This document shows, in pieces, positions 25,663 to 35,216 of a stretch of 64,000 nt of DNA. This DNA is from Amycolatopsis sp. CA-230715 (lineage in GTDB: Bacteria > Actinomycetota > Actinomycetes > Mycobacteriales > Pseudonocardiaceae): contig NZ_CP059997.1 in the NCBI RefSeq assembly GCF_018736145.1, positions 5,393,501 through 5,457,500 on the forward strand. The letters are read 5' to 3'. Positions within the stretch are counted from its first letter, which is position 1; each line of letters opens with the position of its first letter. The notes under the pieces are model-generated. The model was not told where the DNA came from. It was given only the letters and a program-made list of their open reading frames with translations, and did not search any database. The translations under genes and the position numbers were made by a program.

Positions 25663-25670
25663 TCGTTCCC

Positions 25671-26372
25671 ATGACCCCAGTCAGTCGTCGTGAACGGCCT
25701 GCCAAGCCCGCGCTTTCGCGGGACGCGATCGTCGCCACCGCGGCGGCGATCCTGCGGGCCGAAGGGCTGGAACGCGTGACCATGCGCCGCCTGGCCAAGG
25801 AACTCGACACCGGCCCGATGTCCCTCTACGTCTATGTGCGGGACGTCCAGGAACTGCACGCCGCACTCCTCGACGACCTGCTCGCCGGGATCGACCTGGC
25901 CCCGGTCGCGGCATCCAGCGACTGGCGGGACCGGCTGTGGAGCGTCCTGCTCTCCTACATCGACGTGCTGGCGGCCCAGCCGAGCCTGGCGAGGCTCGCG
26001 CTGGTCACGCGCCTCAGCGGACCGCGGTACCTCGCGCTGGTCGACGGTGTGCTCGCGCTGCTGCTGGAGGGCGGTGTCGAGCCCGCCCGCGCGGCCTGGG
26101 CCGTGGACCTGCTGCTGCAGTTCGCGACCACCACGGCGACCGAACAGGGCACGAGGTGGGCGGAATCCCGGACCGGCGCCGATCACCACGCGCTCGTCCA
26201 AGCCGTCCGGACCGCCGACGCCGCGGACTACCCGAATATCGCCGCACTGAGCGAACCCTTGCTGTCCGGTCACGGTTCCCGATGGCGATGGGGCTACGAC
26301 GTACTGCTGAGCGGCACGATTTCCGTGCCCGTTCCCGACCAAAATCCTACGGAGAAGAAAAATGACCACTGA
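25671..26372 (+). CDS. TetR-family transcriptional regulator
   Basis: 233 residues. The DNA-binding domain reads DAIVATAAAILRAEGLERVT and LDTGPMSLYVYVRDVQEL, typical of TetR proteins with a C-terminal TetR_C_1-like ligand domain. It follows the double palindrome at 25621 and probably represses itself. Its 3' end overlaps the start of the SnoaL-like gene by 11 bases, so the two are one transcriptional unit and the SnoaL-like protein is a likely target of the regulation. Confidence 0.88.
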   Translation: MTPVSRRERPAKPALSRDAIVATAAAILRAEGLERVTMRRLAKELDTGPMSLYVYVRDVQELHAALLDDLLAGIDLAPVAASSDWRDRLWSVLLSYIDVLAAQPSLARLALVTRLSGPRYLALVDGVLALLLEGGVEPARAAWAVDLLLQFATTTATEQGTRWAESRTGADHHALVQAVRTADAADYPNIAALSEPLLSGHGSRWRWGYDVLLSGTISVPVPDQNPTEKKNDH

Positions 26373-26760
26373 CACCGTCGACGCATTTCTCGATCGCGTC
26401 CGGAAGGCATGGGACGACGGCGACGCGCGCACCTACGGCGAGCAGTTCACAGAGGACGCTTCGTACGTGATCTTCCTCGGGGACGCCATGTTCGGCAGGG
26501 CGGAGATCGAGCGGAGCCACCACGACGTGTTCACGAAATGGCAGCGGGGGACTCGCATGGTCGTCACCCCGATCAAGGTGAACCAGGTCGACGACGATTC
26601 CGCGGTCGTGGTCACCGTCGGTGGTATCGGAACCGGCGAAAAGATCGCTTACGACAAGTTCCAGACCTACACCTTGCGCCGCGCAGAAACCGGGCAATGG
26701 CAGTGCGCCGCTTTCCAGAACACGGAAATGAGCCAGCGGGCGCGGGAAATCTACGCTTAG
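26362..26760 (+). CDS. SnoaL-like/DUF4440 NTF2-fold protein
   Basis: 132-residue cone-shaped NTF2-fold protein of the SgcJ/EcaC group: DAFLDRVRKAWDDGDARTYGEQFTEDA at the start, SYVIFLGDAMFGRAEIERSHHDVF next, and strands around MVVTPIKV and FQTYTLRR. Members include small isomerases, hydrolases and proteins without known reaction; no catalytic set is decisive here. GGAGAAG precedes the ATG, which lies inside the end of the TetR gene. The stop codon abuts the stop of the convergent VOC gene. Confidence 0.8.
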   Translation: MTTDTVDAFLDRVRKAWDDGDARTYGEQFTEDASYVIFLGDAMFGRAEIERSHHDVFTKWQRGTRMVVTPIKVNQVDDDSAVVVTVGGIGTGEKIAYDKFQTYTLRRAETGQWQCAAFQNTEMSQRAREIYA

Positions 26761-27173
26761 GCGGCGAAAACCTGGGAATCGTCGGCGAACGCCTTGAACT
26801 CCAGCGCGTTCCCCGCCGGGTCCAGCAGGAACATCGTCCACTGCTCGCCCGGTTCGCTTTCGAACCGCACGTAGGGCTCGATGACGAACTCGGTGCCCGC
26901 CGCGCGCAGGCGGTCGGCGAGCCGGTGAAACGCCGGGATTTCCAGGATCAGGCCGAAATGCGGCACGGGGACGTCGTGGCCGTCGACCGGGTTGTGGATC
27001 CGCTTGGGGCGTTCCGGTGCGAGGTGGGTGACGAACTGGTGGCCGTGCAGGTTCCAGTCCACCCAGGTGTCGGCACTGCGGCCCTGCTCGAGGCCGAGGA
27101 CTTCGCCGTAGAAGCGCCGCGCGGCGGCGAGGTCGTCGACCGGCATGGCCAGGTGGAAGCGGGGGATGCTCAC
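26757..27173 (-). CDS. VOC-family protein (glyoxalase/dioxygenase fold)
   Basis: 138-residue vicinal-oxygen-chelate protein made of two paired beta-alpha-beta-beta-beta modules: FHLAMPVDDLAAARRFYGEV at the start, HGHQFVTHLAP, then VPHFGLILEIPAF and a C-terminal FLLDPAGNALEFKAF. Metal-ligand candidates are His7, His64-type positions and the Glu of LEFKAF. Small VOC proteins cover glyoxalases, resistance proteins and dioxygenases. GTG 27173 is chosen because GAGGGAGAA precedes it; the longer frame reaching 27941 crosses the divergent GntR gene and is spurious. It is divergent from that GntR gene. Confidence 0.84.
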   Translation of the reverse strand: MSIPRFHLAMPVDDLAAARRFYGEVLGLEQGRSADTWVDWNLHGHQFVTHLAPERPKRIHNPVDGHDVPVPHFGLILEIPAFHRLADRLRAAGTEFVIEPYVRFESEPGEQWTMFLLDPAGNALEFKAFADDSQVFAA

Positions 27174-27204
27174 GGATTCTCCCTCAGGGTGCGGTGAATG
27201 TCCT

Positions 27205-27216
27205 AATGTTAACATT
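27205..27216. promoter_or_regulatory. AATGTTAACATT palindrome, GntR operator candidate
   Basis: Perfect 12-bp AT-rich palindrome in a GC-rich gap, between the divergent VOC and GntR genes and only six bases from the GntR ATG. FadR-type GntR proteins bind short palindromes of this kind, so autoregulation and control of the VOC gene are likely. Confidence 0.65.
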
Positions 27217-27221
27217 GCGAC

Positions 27222-27878
27222 ATGAGCGAACAAGTGGCTCCCGCTCGCCGTCGCGGGCTCGCCGACGAGGTCGCGGACCGCATCAGGGAAGCCATCTTCA
27301 GCGGGGCCTACGTGCCGGGTGCGCCGCTGCGCGAGGTGGACCTGTCCGGTGCGCTGCAGGTCAGCCGCGGCCCGGTGCGCGAGGCGTTGCGCGTGCTGGA
27401 GCGTGAAGGACTGGTCCACTGCGCGTGGCACCGCGGGACCACCGTGACCGCTCTGTCCACTGAGGACATCGCCGAACTCGACAGCCTCCGCGGCGCGCTG
27501 GAAGACCTGGCGGTGCGGCAGGTGATCGCGAACGCTTCGGAAGAGGACCTCGCGGCGGTCGAGAAGGCGGCCGACCTGATGGACCGCGCTGGGGACGAGC
27601 ACGAAATGGTGCGCCTCGACATCGCCTTCCACGACGCCGTTTTCGCGGCCGCGCGGCACCGGCGGCTCGACGAGGCATGGCAAGCGATGCGCTGTCAGGT
27701 CCGCCTGTTCCTGCTGACTCGGATCGGCCGCAGCAAGGACGGCTACCTCGGCGGCATCCCCGACGAGCATCGCGAGCTCCTCGGCGCCCTGCGAGCACGG
27801 GACGCCGAGACCGCGCTCGCGCTTTTCGCCGCCCATCGACGCCGCGCAGTCGACGTGCTCAGCGCCCCGCCTACCTGA
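27222..27878 (+). CDS. GntR-family regulator (FCD/FadR subfamily)
   Basis: 218 residues. The winged helix region reads RRGLADEVADRIREAIFSGA and LREVDLSGALQVSRGPVREA (about residues 9-55), and the C-terminal FCD domain has DIAFHDAVFAAARHRRL with the metal-binding Asp/His and EHRELLGALRARDA with a further His. Such regulators respond to small organic acids. The divergent VOC gene is the obvious target. The gene ends in front of the convergent repeat locus B. Confidence 0.88.
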   Translation: MSEQVAPARRRGLADEVADRIREAIFSGAYVPGAPLREVDLSGALQVSRGPVREALRVLEREGLVHCAWHRGTTVTALSTEDIAELDSLRGALEDLAVRQVIANASEEDLAAVEKAADLMDRAGDEHEMVRLDIAFHDAVFAAARHRRLDEAWQAMRCQVRLFLLTRIGRSKDGYLGGIPDEHRELLGALRARDAETALALFAAHRRRAVDVLSAPPT

Positions 27879-27910
27879 CCGCCGGTCCGCCTTCGCGAAG
27901 GGCACATCCG

Positions 27911-28123
27911 GGGCGCTCAATGCCGTGAAGGTGGCCTTCACGGCAATCGCGAGCGTCGTCCCGGAGGTGCGAGGGGAACATCTGGGGCGCTGAGCGCCCT
28001 GAAGGCCACCTTCGGGGATCTGTGGCGACCGCGAACCTGGAAACCTCGCCGCCCCAACAAGATTCGCAATGCCCCGAAGGTGACCTTCAGGGCATCTACC
28101 GCCCCGAAGGTCACCTTCGGGGC
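27911..28123. repeat. Palindromic dimer repeat, locus B (with compensatory variant)
   Basis: Four 23-bp palindromes: 27922-27944, 27996-28018, 28071-28093 and 28101-28123. The last pair is spaced by 7 nt (ATCTACC). The first two are preceded, again 7 nt away, by only a GGGGC remnant of a left partner. Copy 27922-27944 has arms GCCGTGAAGG / CCTTCACGGC, in which both arms have changed together relative to the consensus. The locus lies between convergent genes (GntR and acyl-CoA dehydrogenase). Confidence 0.82.
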
Positions 28124-28136
28124 ATTCGAGCCGGGA

Positions 28137-29270
28137 TTACTTCTTGAGTTCGCGGGCGATGACCATGCGCTGCACCTGATTGGTGCCTTCGAAGATCTGC
28201 GGCACCTTCGCCTCCCGCATGTACCGCTCCACCGGGAAGTCCCGCGTGTAGCCCGCGCCGCCGAGCACCTGCACGGCGTCGGTGGTCACCTTCATCGCGG
28301 CATCGGTGGCCACCAGCTTCGCGATCGACGCCTGCCGCTGGAACGGCATGCCGCGGTCACGGCGGCGCGCGGCGTCCAGGTAGGTGGCGCGCGAGGATTC
28401 GACGGCGGCGGCCATGTCGGCGAGCAGGAATTCCAGCCCCTGGAACTCGATGATCGGCTTCCCGAACTGGGTGCGCGTCTTCGCGTAGGTCACCGCTTCG
28501 TCGAGCGCGGCCTGCGCGAGGCCGACGGCGCAGGCGGCGATGCCGAGCCGTCCCGACGAGAGCGACGAGAGCGCGATCCGCATGCCCGCGCCCTCTTCGC
28601 CGATGAGCCGGTCCGCGTCGACGCGGGCGTCGTCGAAGATCATCTGGGCGGTGGTGGACCCGGTCAGGCCCATCTTCCGCTCGGGCGCCGCGGCGGACAG
28701 GCCCGGCGTCGCGCCGTCGACGAGCAGGCAGGAGATGCTCTCGTCGCCGGTGCGGGCCATGGTCGTGTAGAAGTCGGCTTCGCCGCCGTGCGTGATCCAC
28801 GCCTTCGTGCCGTTGACGACGTACTGACCGCCGTCGAGGCGGGCGCGCGTGGACAGCGCCGCCGCGTCGGATCCGGCGTGCGCTTCCGAAAGCGCGTACG
28901 CGCCGAGCAGGTCGCCTTCGAGCATTTCCGGGAGCCAGCGGTCGCGCTGCTCGTCGGTGCCGTAGTGGGCGAGCGCGTAGCAGGACATGGTGTGCACCGA
29001 GAGGCCGACGCCGACGGACATCCACGCGCCCGCGATCTCCTCCAGCACCTGCAGGTACACCTCGTACGGCACCTCGCCGCCGCCCCAGCGCTCCGAGTAG
29101 GGCAGCCCCAGCAGGCCCGATTTGCCGAGCAGCCGGAACTGCTCGCGCGGGAACCGGCCCGCTTCTTCGAACCCGGCCGCGTGCGGCGCGAGTTCCTCAC
29201 GCGCCAGTTCCGCGGCGAGGCCGACGAGATCCTTGGCTTCCGTGCTGGGCAGCAGCCGTTCCGCTGGCAT
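28137..29270 (-). CDS. Acyl-CoA dehydrogenase
   Basis: 377-residue flavoenzyme of the medium/short-chain acyl-CoA dehydrogenase type. Visible features are the FAD/substrate segment YALSEAHAGSDAAAL, WITHGGEADFY, the C-terminal RTQFGKPI and VQVLGGAGYTRDFPVERYMR, with the catalytic base expected in FEGTNQVQR (Glu of IFEGT). It removes the alpha-beta hydrogens of acyl-CoA and passes electrons to ETF. GGAGGGG lies just upstream of the ATG. It is divergent from a TetR gene and has the candidate operator CAGTAC-N8-GTACTG in its promoter. Confidence 0.92.
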   Translation of the reverse strand: MPAERLLPSTEAKDLVGLAAELAREELAPHAAGFEEAGRFPREQFRLLGKSGLLGLPYSERWGGGEVPYEVYLQVLEEIAGAWMSVGVGLSVHTMSCYALAHYGTDEQRDRWLPEMLEGDLLGAYALSEAHAGSDAAALSTRARLDGGQYVVNGTKAWITHGGEADFYTTMARTGDESISCLLVDGATPGLSAAAPERKMGLTGSTTAQMIFDDARVDADRLIGEEGAGMRIALSSLSSGRLGIAACAVGLAQAALDEAVTYAKTRTQFGKPIIEFQGLEFLLADMAAAVESSRATYLDAARRRDRGMPFQRQASIAKLVATDAAMKVTTDAVQVLGGAGYTRDFPVERYMREAKVPQIFEGTNQVQRMVIARELKK

Positions 29271-29292
29271 GGGGTCCCCTCCCGATCCAGAG

Positions 29293-29312
29293 CAGTACCG
29301 AAAATAGTACTG
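29293..29312. promoter_or_regulatory. CAGTAC-N8-GTACTG inverted repeat
   Basis: Perfect 6-bp arms with an AT-rich 8-nt centre (CGAAAATA), 23 bases upstream of the acyl-CoA dehydrogenase ATG and facing the divergent TetR gene. A further GAGTACCG half-site lies near 29326. This is the likely TetR operator over the dehydrogenase promoter. Confidence 0.6.
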
Positions 29313-29396
29313 TGGGTCCGGTTAGAGTACCGTAGGCGGCAGGGGTCACAGAAGTGCGCCGCGTCACGCGCACTCGATTGCGCATACGGTGGTCCG

Positions 29397-30017
29397 ATGG
29401 CCGATCTCGCTTCCCGCTCCCCGCGCCCGTCCGAAGGGCGGCGGCAGACGGCGAGACAGCGCGCCCTGCTGACGCAGCTCGAAGACCTCTTCCTGGCCGA
29501 AGGCTTCGCCGGGTTCACGCTCGAAGACCTCGCCACCCGCCTGCGCTGCTCGAAGTCGACGCTCTACGCGCTGGCGCCGAGCAAGGAACAGCTCGCGGTG
29601 AAGGTGGTCGCGCACTTCTTCAAGGGCGCCGCCGACGAGATCGAGCGGCGGATCGCGGGGATCGACGACGCGCGCAAGCTGATCGGCGAGTACCTCGCCG
29701 GCGTATCCGAGTACCTGAGCAGGGCATCGGCGGTGTTCATGGCCGATATCGCCGAGTTCGCCCCCGCCCGCGCGACCTACGAGCTGAACAGCAGGGCGGC
29801 CGCGGCGCGAATCAGGACCTTCATCGCCAAAGGAGTGCGGGACGGCGTGTTCCGCGAGGTGAAGGCGAAGCTGATCGCGGAAATGGCCGGAATGCTGATC
29901 GAAGGCATTCAAACCGGGGTGCTGGGCGCGCGGGCAGGCGTTTCCGACGCGGACGCCTTCACCGCGTTGTCGGACCTGTTGCTCGGTGGCCTCGCCGCGG
30001 AAGGCCCGCTCAGCTGA
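29397..30017 (+). CDS. TetR-family transcriptional regulator
   Basis: 206 residues. The N-terminal helix-turn-helix reads LTQLEDLFLAEGFAGFTLED and LRCSKSTLYALAPSKEQLAV; the C-terminal half is an all-helical ligand domain of TetR type with LLGGLAAEGPLS at the end. ATG 29397 is preferred; the open frame extends far upstream only because it runs antisense through the dehydrogenase gene. Divergent orientation and the CAGTAC repeat in between suggest control of the acyl-CoA dehydrogenase. Confidence 0.87.
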   Translation: MADLASRSPRPSEGRRQTARQRALLTQLEDLFLAEGFAGFTLEDLATRLRCSKSTLYALAPSKEQLAVKVVAHFFKGAADEIERRIAGIDDARKLIGEYLAGVSEYLSRASAVFMADIAEFAPARATYELNSRAAAARIRTFIAKGVRDGVFREVKAKLIAEMAGMLIEGIQTGVLGARAGVSDADAFTALSDLLLGGLAAEGPLS

Positions 30018-30072
30018 GCGCGCTCAGAACCGGTTCCGCACCGCGCGCGGTTTTGCGGTTAGCATCACGCCC

Positions 30073-31020
30073 GTGATCGTGGTGGGTGGAGAGGCGCTAG
30101 TCGACCTCGTACCGGTTCAGGCCCCTTCGGGCGAGTCCACTGTGGACGGCGGGGTCGGCCCGCTGCTGCCGACGCTCGGCGGTGGTCCATACAACGTGGC
30201 GCTCGCCGCGGGGCGGCTCGGCGCGGCCACCTCGTTCCTGTGCCGGATCTCCCGCGACCGGTTCGGCGAAGGGCTGATGGAGCGGCTCCACGCGTCCGGA
30301 GTGGACACCGCGCTGGTCCAGCGCGGTGACGAACCGACCACGCTCGCGGTGGTGGCGCTCGACGAAAGCGGTTCCGCGCACTACACCTTCTACACCGAGG
30401 GCACCGCGGACCGGCTCGTCAGCGACCCGGGGCCGTTGCCGGAAGAGGTCACCGCGCTGTCGCTCGGCACGCTCGGCATGGTCCTGGAACCCGGTGCCAG
30501 CGCGTACGAAGCGATGCTGCGCAGGGAATCCGCGCGCGGCGTGCTGACCGCGCTCGACCCGAACATCAGGGCGATGCTGATCGACGACCCTGCCGCCTAC
30601 CGCGCGCGGTTCGCGTCGTGGCTGCCGGACGTCCGGTTGCTGAAGCTGTCCGACGACGACGCCGAATGGCTGGCCGAAGGCGCGGACGCGGACGAGGCGG
30701 CGAAGACCTGGCTCGAGTCCGGGGTGGACGCTGTGGTGCTCACTCGTGGCGCGGAAGGCGTCTCGGTGCGCACTTCCGCGCTTTCGGTCAGCGTTCCGCC
30801 GGGGCGCGCCGAGGTCGCCGACACGATCGGGGCCGGCGACACCGTGCAGGGCGCGCTGCTCGCCTGGCTCGACAAGCGCGCGGTGACCGATCTCGGCTCG
30901 CTGTCGGAGTCCGACTGGCGCGAGGCGCTCGGGTATGCGGCGAAAGCGGCCGGGATCACGGTGTCGAGGGTCGGTGCCGAGCCGCCGACCGAGGCCGAAC
31001 TCGAGACCTACTGGACGTGA
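30073..31020 (+). CDS. PfkB-family carbohydrate kinase
   Basis: 315-residue sugar kinase of the ribokinase/fructokinase type. The substrate-side motif is GGGPYNVALAAGRLGA (about residues 37-52), and the ATP-site signature with the catalytic base reads DTIGAGDTVQGALL (about 258-271, Asp of GAGD). GTG 30073 gives the family start VIVVGGEALVDL; frames upstream overlap the TetR gene. The substrate is probably fructose or a related ketose, but cannot be settled. It stands alone, upstream of the main citrate synthase. Confidence 0.9.
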   Translation: MIVVGGEALVDLVPVQAPSGESTVDGGVGPLLPTLGGGPYNVALAAGRLGAATSFLCRISRDRFGEGLMERLHASGVDTALVQRGDEPTTLAVVALDESGSAHYTFYTEGTADRLVSDPGPLPEEVTALSLGTLGMVLEPGASAYEAMLRRESARGVLTALDPNIRAMLIDDPAAYRARFASWLPDVRLLKLSDDDAEWLAEGADADEAAKTWLESGVDAVVLTRGAEGVSVRTSALSVSVPPGRAEVADTIGAGDTVQGALLAWLDKRAVTDLGSLSESDWREALGYAAKAAGITVSRVGAEPPTEAELETYWT

Positions 31021-31275
31021 TCTGGCCCTCATCGGAGCCCGTTTCGGGAAATACCGGACGCCCTGGCGTGTGAACCTGGTCCCAAAGGGTCAATCATGGG
31101 CAACCCAGCCGCTGCGCGCGTGCCGGGTAATCGACTAGCGTGGGCGGGGAATTCATACCCCAACGGGGCGGTGTGCCGCGTGAGAAGAAATCCTGAAGGC
31201 CTCGCGTGAACTCCCAGGCTGACCTGTGCGACCTGCAGGCGCCACCGGCCCGTGCGATGACTGAGAGGGACTTGC

Positions 31276-32586
<1,311 letters not shown>

Positions 32587-32600
32587 CACCTTTTCGCCGA

Positions 32601-32635
32601 GAACGGCCCGTCGCTCATGCGGCGGGCCGTTTCCG
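32601..32635 (+). terminator. Hairpin terminator after gltA
   Basis: Nine-bp stem AACGGCCCG (32602-32610) / CGGGCCGTT (32623-32631), 15 bases after the citrate synthase stop, with two U residues at the end. It ends just before the photolyase GTG. Confidence 0.8.
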
Positions 32636-32656
32636 TTGCGCATAGGCTCGTCCACC

Positions 32657-34015
32657 GTGACAGACGAAACCGCGGTGCTCTGGTTCCGGCGTGATCTCCG
32701 GCTCGGTGATCACGCGGCGCTGCTCGCCGCCTCGAAGCGAGCGAGCGAAGTGCTCGCGCTGTACGTGCTCGACGATCGTCTTCTCCGGCCGTCCGGCGCG
32801 CCGAGGGTGGCGTTCCTGCTGGGGTGCCTGCGCGCGCTGGACGAGCAACTCGGCGGGCGGTTGAGGATCGTCACCGGCGATCCCGCCGAGCAGGTGCCGA
32901 AGGTGGCCGAGGAGATCGGCGCGCGCTGCGTGCACGTCAGCACGGACACCGGGCCCTACGGCAGGAAACGCGACGAGGCCGTGGCCGCCGCGCTGGCGGA
33001 GCGCGATGTCGACTGGGTGGAAACCGGTTCGCCGTACGCGATCACGCCGGGCCGGGTGACCAAACCGGACGGTGACCCGTACCGCGTGTTCACCCCCTTC
33101 TATCGCGCGTGGGCGCGGCACGGCTGGCCGAGCCCCGCCGACACCGGAGCGTCCATCGTGGACTGGATCAAACCGTCCACTTCGGATCGACTGCCCGCGG
33201 CGCCCAAGGTCGACATGCGACTTCCCGAACCGGGGGAAGAGGCGGCGCTCGAAGTGAGGCGCCGGTTCCTCGACGACGGCGCCGATACCTACCACGAAGG
33301 ACGCGATCGCCCCGATCTCCCTGCCACCACCAGGATTTCGCCGTACCTGCGCTGGGGCTGCGTGCACCCGCGAACGCTGCTCGCGGACCTCCGCGGCGAC
33401 GAAGGCCCCGGCGCGAAGGCGTTGCGCGGCGAGCTGGCCTGGCGCGAGTTCCACGCGGACGTGCTCTTCCACCGGCCGGAGACCGCGCGCACGGCGTACG
33501 ACGAACGGTTCTCCCGGATGGAAACCGAGCGGGGCGCCGCCGCGCGAGTCGCGTTCGGACAGTGGTGCGAAGGCAAGACCGGGTACCCGATCGTCGACGC
33601 CGGGATGCGCCAGCTCGCGGCCGAGGGCTGGATGCACAACCGGGTGCGGATGATCGTGGCGAGCTTCCTGGTGAAGGACCTGCACCTGCCGTGGCAGTGG
33701 GGCGCGCGGCACTTCATGCGGCTGCTCGTCGACGGCGACCTCGCGTCGAACCAGCTCAACTGGCAGTGGGTCGCCGGGTCCGGCACGGACGCGGCGCCGT
33801 ACTTCCGGATCTTCAACCCCACCACACAGGGCGAGAAGTTCGACCCCGACGGCGCCTACGTTCGCGAGTACGTGCCGGAACTCCGCGCGCTGCAAGGGAA
33901 ATCGGTGCACCAGCCGTGGAAGTCGCCGCAGCGGGGCTACCCGGCGCCGATGGTCGAGCACGCCCACGAACGCCAGGTGGCCCTGCAGCGGTACGGCGAA
34001 ATCACCCGCGGCTGA
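32657..34015 (+). CDS. phr: Deoxyribodipyrimidine photolyase
   Basis: 452-residue DNA photolyase/cryptochrome family enzyme, which splits UV-induced pyrimidine dimers using FADH- and light. The N-terminal antenna domain begins LWFRRDLRLGDHAALL (about residues 6-21); the C-terminal FAD domain has ELAWREFHADVLF, GQWCEGKTGYPIVDAGMRQL and the signature LNWQWVAGSGTDAAPYFRIF. Full length. GTG 32657 fits the family start; an ATG 21 bases earlier is inside the hairpin region. A single gene. Confidence 0.93.
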   Translation: MTDETAVLWFRRDLRLGDHAALLAASKRASEVLALYVLDDRLLRPSGAPRVAFLLGCLRALDEQLGGRLRIVTGDPAEQVPKVAEEIGARCVHVSTDTGPYGRKRDEAVAAALAERDVDWVETGSPYAITPGRVTKPDGDPYRVFTPFYRAWARHGWPSPADTGASIVDWIKPSTSDRLPAAPKVDMRLPEPGEEAALEVRRRFLDDGADTYHEGRDRPDLPATTRISPYLRWGCVHPRTLLADLRGDEGPGAKALRGELAWREFHADVLFHRPETARTAYDERFSRMETERGAAARVAFGQWCEGKTGYPIVDAGMRQLAAEGWMHNRVRMIVASFLVKDLHLPWQWGARHFMRLLVDGDLASNQLNWQWVAGSGTDAAPYFRIFNPTTQGEKFDPDGAYVREYVPELRALQGKSVHQPWKSPQRGYPAPMVEHAHERQVALQRYGEITRG

Positions 34016-34019
34016 GCAT

Positions 34020-35216
34020 TCAGTGCGCGCGGCCGAGTGCTTCCCGCCAGCTGACCCGGCTCCCGGTGCGCAGCACGGCGTTCTGGTAGATCTTGCCCGC
34101 GATCCAGGTGAACAGCCCGACGAACAGCACGGTCAGCAGCAGCGCGGCGGTGATCTCCAGCCCCGAGGCCGCGCCCGCCGCGATCCTGCCCGGCATCAGG
34201 ATCGGGGAGAACACCGGGACCAGTGACAGCACCGTCGAAGTCGTGCTGTCCGGGTCCTTCAGCAGCACGTTGAGGCCGACGACGAACACGATCACCAGCG
34301 TGATCGACACCGGCGCGACCACGCTCTGCGCGTCTTCCTGGCGTGACACGAGTGAGCCCGCTGCGGCGAACACGGTGGCGTACAACAGGAATCCGAGCAG
34401 GTACCAGATCACCGCCCAGATCAGCGCGCCCGCCGCGGCGCCGGGGATCGTGAGTACCCCGGTGGCCTTCGCCAGCACCAGCCCGACCGCGCCGATGATC
34501 ACCAGCTGGGTCAGCCCGACGAGGGCGAGCCCCAGCACCTTGCCGAGCATGAGCTGCCACGGGCGCAGTGTGGAGAGCAGGATTTCCACCACCCTGCTGG
34601 ACTTCTCCTCGACCACGCCCTGCGTGACGAGCGCTCCGTAGCCGACGATGCCGAGGTAGAGCAGCACGATGACGGCGTACCCGATGAACGAACGCTGCTC
34701 GCGGTCGGGGTCGGGGGGATCCACTGTGGACACCGCGAGCTTGGCGCCGTTGACCTTGCTCATCACGTCCGAGGGGCGGAGCCCACCGGCGGAAAGCTCG
34801 CCGTCGAGCACCTGCTGCTGGCTGATCCTGGTCAACGCGGCGCGCAGCTTCCCGTCCAAATCGGACTTCACCAGCACGGTGAGATCCGACGCGGTACCGG
34901 ACACCGCGGCGTCCAGGTCACCCGAGGTCACCTTCTGCCGCGCGTCCTCCGCCGAGGGAACGGTGGCCGGCTCGACCTTCAGCCCGTACTCCGCCGCGAT
35001 CGCCCGCAGCGGACCGCTGATCCCGGTGGCCTGCCCGGACAGCCCGATCCTGCTGGTGTCCTTGCCGCCCGCGTTCGAGGCCTGCAGCAGGAAGAACCCG
35101 ATCATCAGCACCAGCACGAGCCCGGTGCCGACGAGGAACGAGCGGGTCCGCAGCCGCGTGTTCAGCTCCCGCTTGACCACGAGGCGCACCGCCCTCGCGG
35201 GCGAGATCGTGCTCAT
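34020..35216 (-). CDS. ABC-2 type transporter permease (NatB-like)
   Basis: 398-residue membrane protein. One membrane helix near residues 30-50 (LVGTGLVLVLMIGFFLLQ) is followed by a large extracytoplasmic domain of about 150 residues and then five further membrane segments; VVEEKSSRVVEILLSTLRPWQLMLGK is the ABC-2 signature. This is the NatB/YhaP layout of sodium or drug exporters. ATG 35216 overlaps the stop of the ATPase gene by ATGA, so the pair forms one transporter. The substrate is unknown. Confidence 0.88.
   Translation of the reverse strand: MSTISPARAVRLVVKRELNTRLRTRSFLVGTGLVLVLMIGFFLLQASNAGGKDTSRIGLSGQATGISGPLRAIAAEYGLKVEPATVPSAEDARQKVTSGDLDAAVSGTASDLTVLVKSDLDGKLRAALTRISQQQVLDGELSAGGLRPSDVMSKVNGAKLAVSTVDPPDPDREQRSFIGYAVIVLLYLGIVGYGALVTQGVVEEKSSRVVEILLSTLRPWQLMLGKVLGLALVGLTQLVIIGAVGLVLAKATGVLTIPGAAAGALIWAVIWYLLGFLLYATVFAAAGSLVSRQEDAQSVVAPVSITLVIVFVVGLNVLLKDPDSTTSTVLSLVPVFSPILMPGRIAAGAASGLEITAALLLTVLFVGLFTWIAGKIYQNAVLRTGSRVSWREALGRAH

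Noticed and set aside
28080..29396. Rightward frame joined to the TetR gene at 29397
   Set aside because: It runs antisense through the acyl-CoA dehydrogenase and through repeat locus B, and has no protein features.
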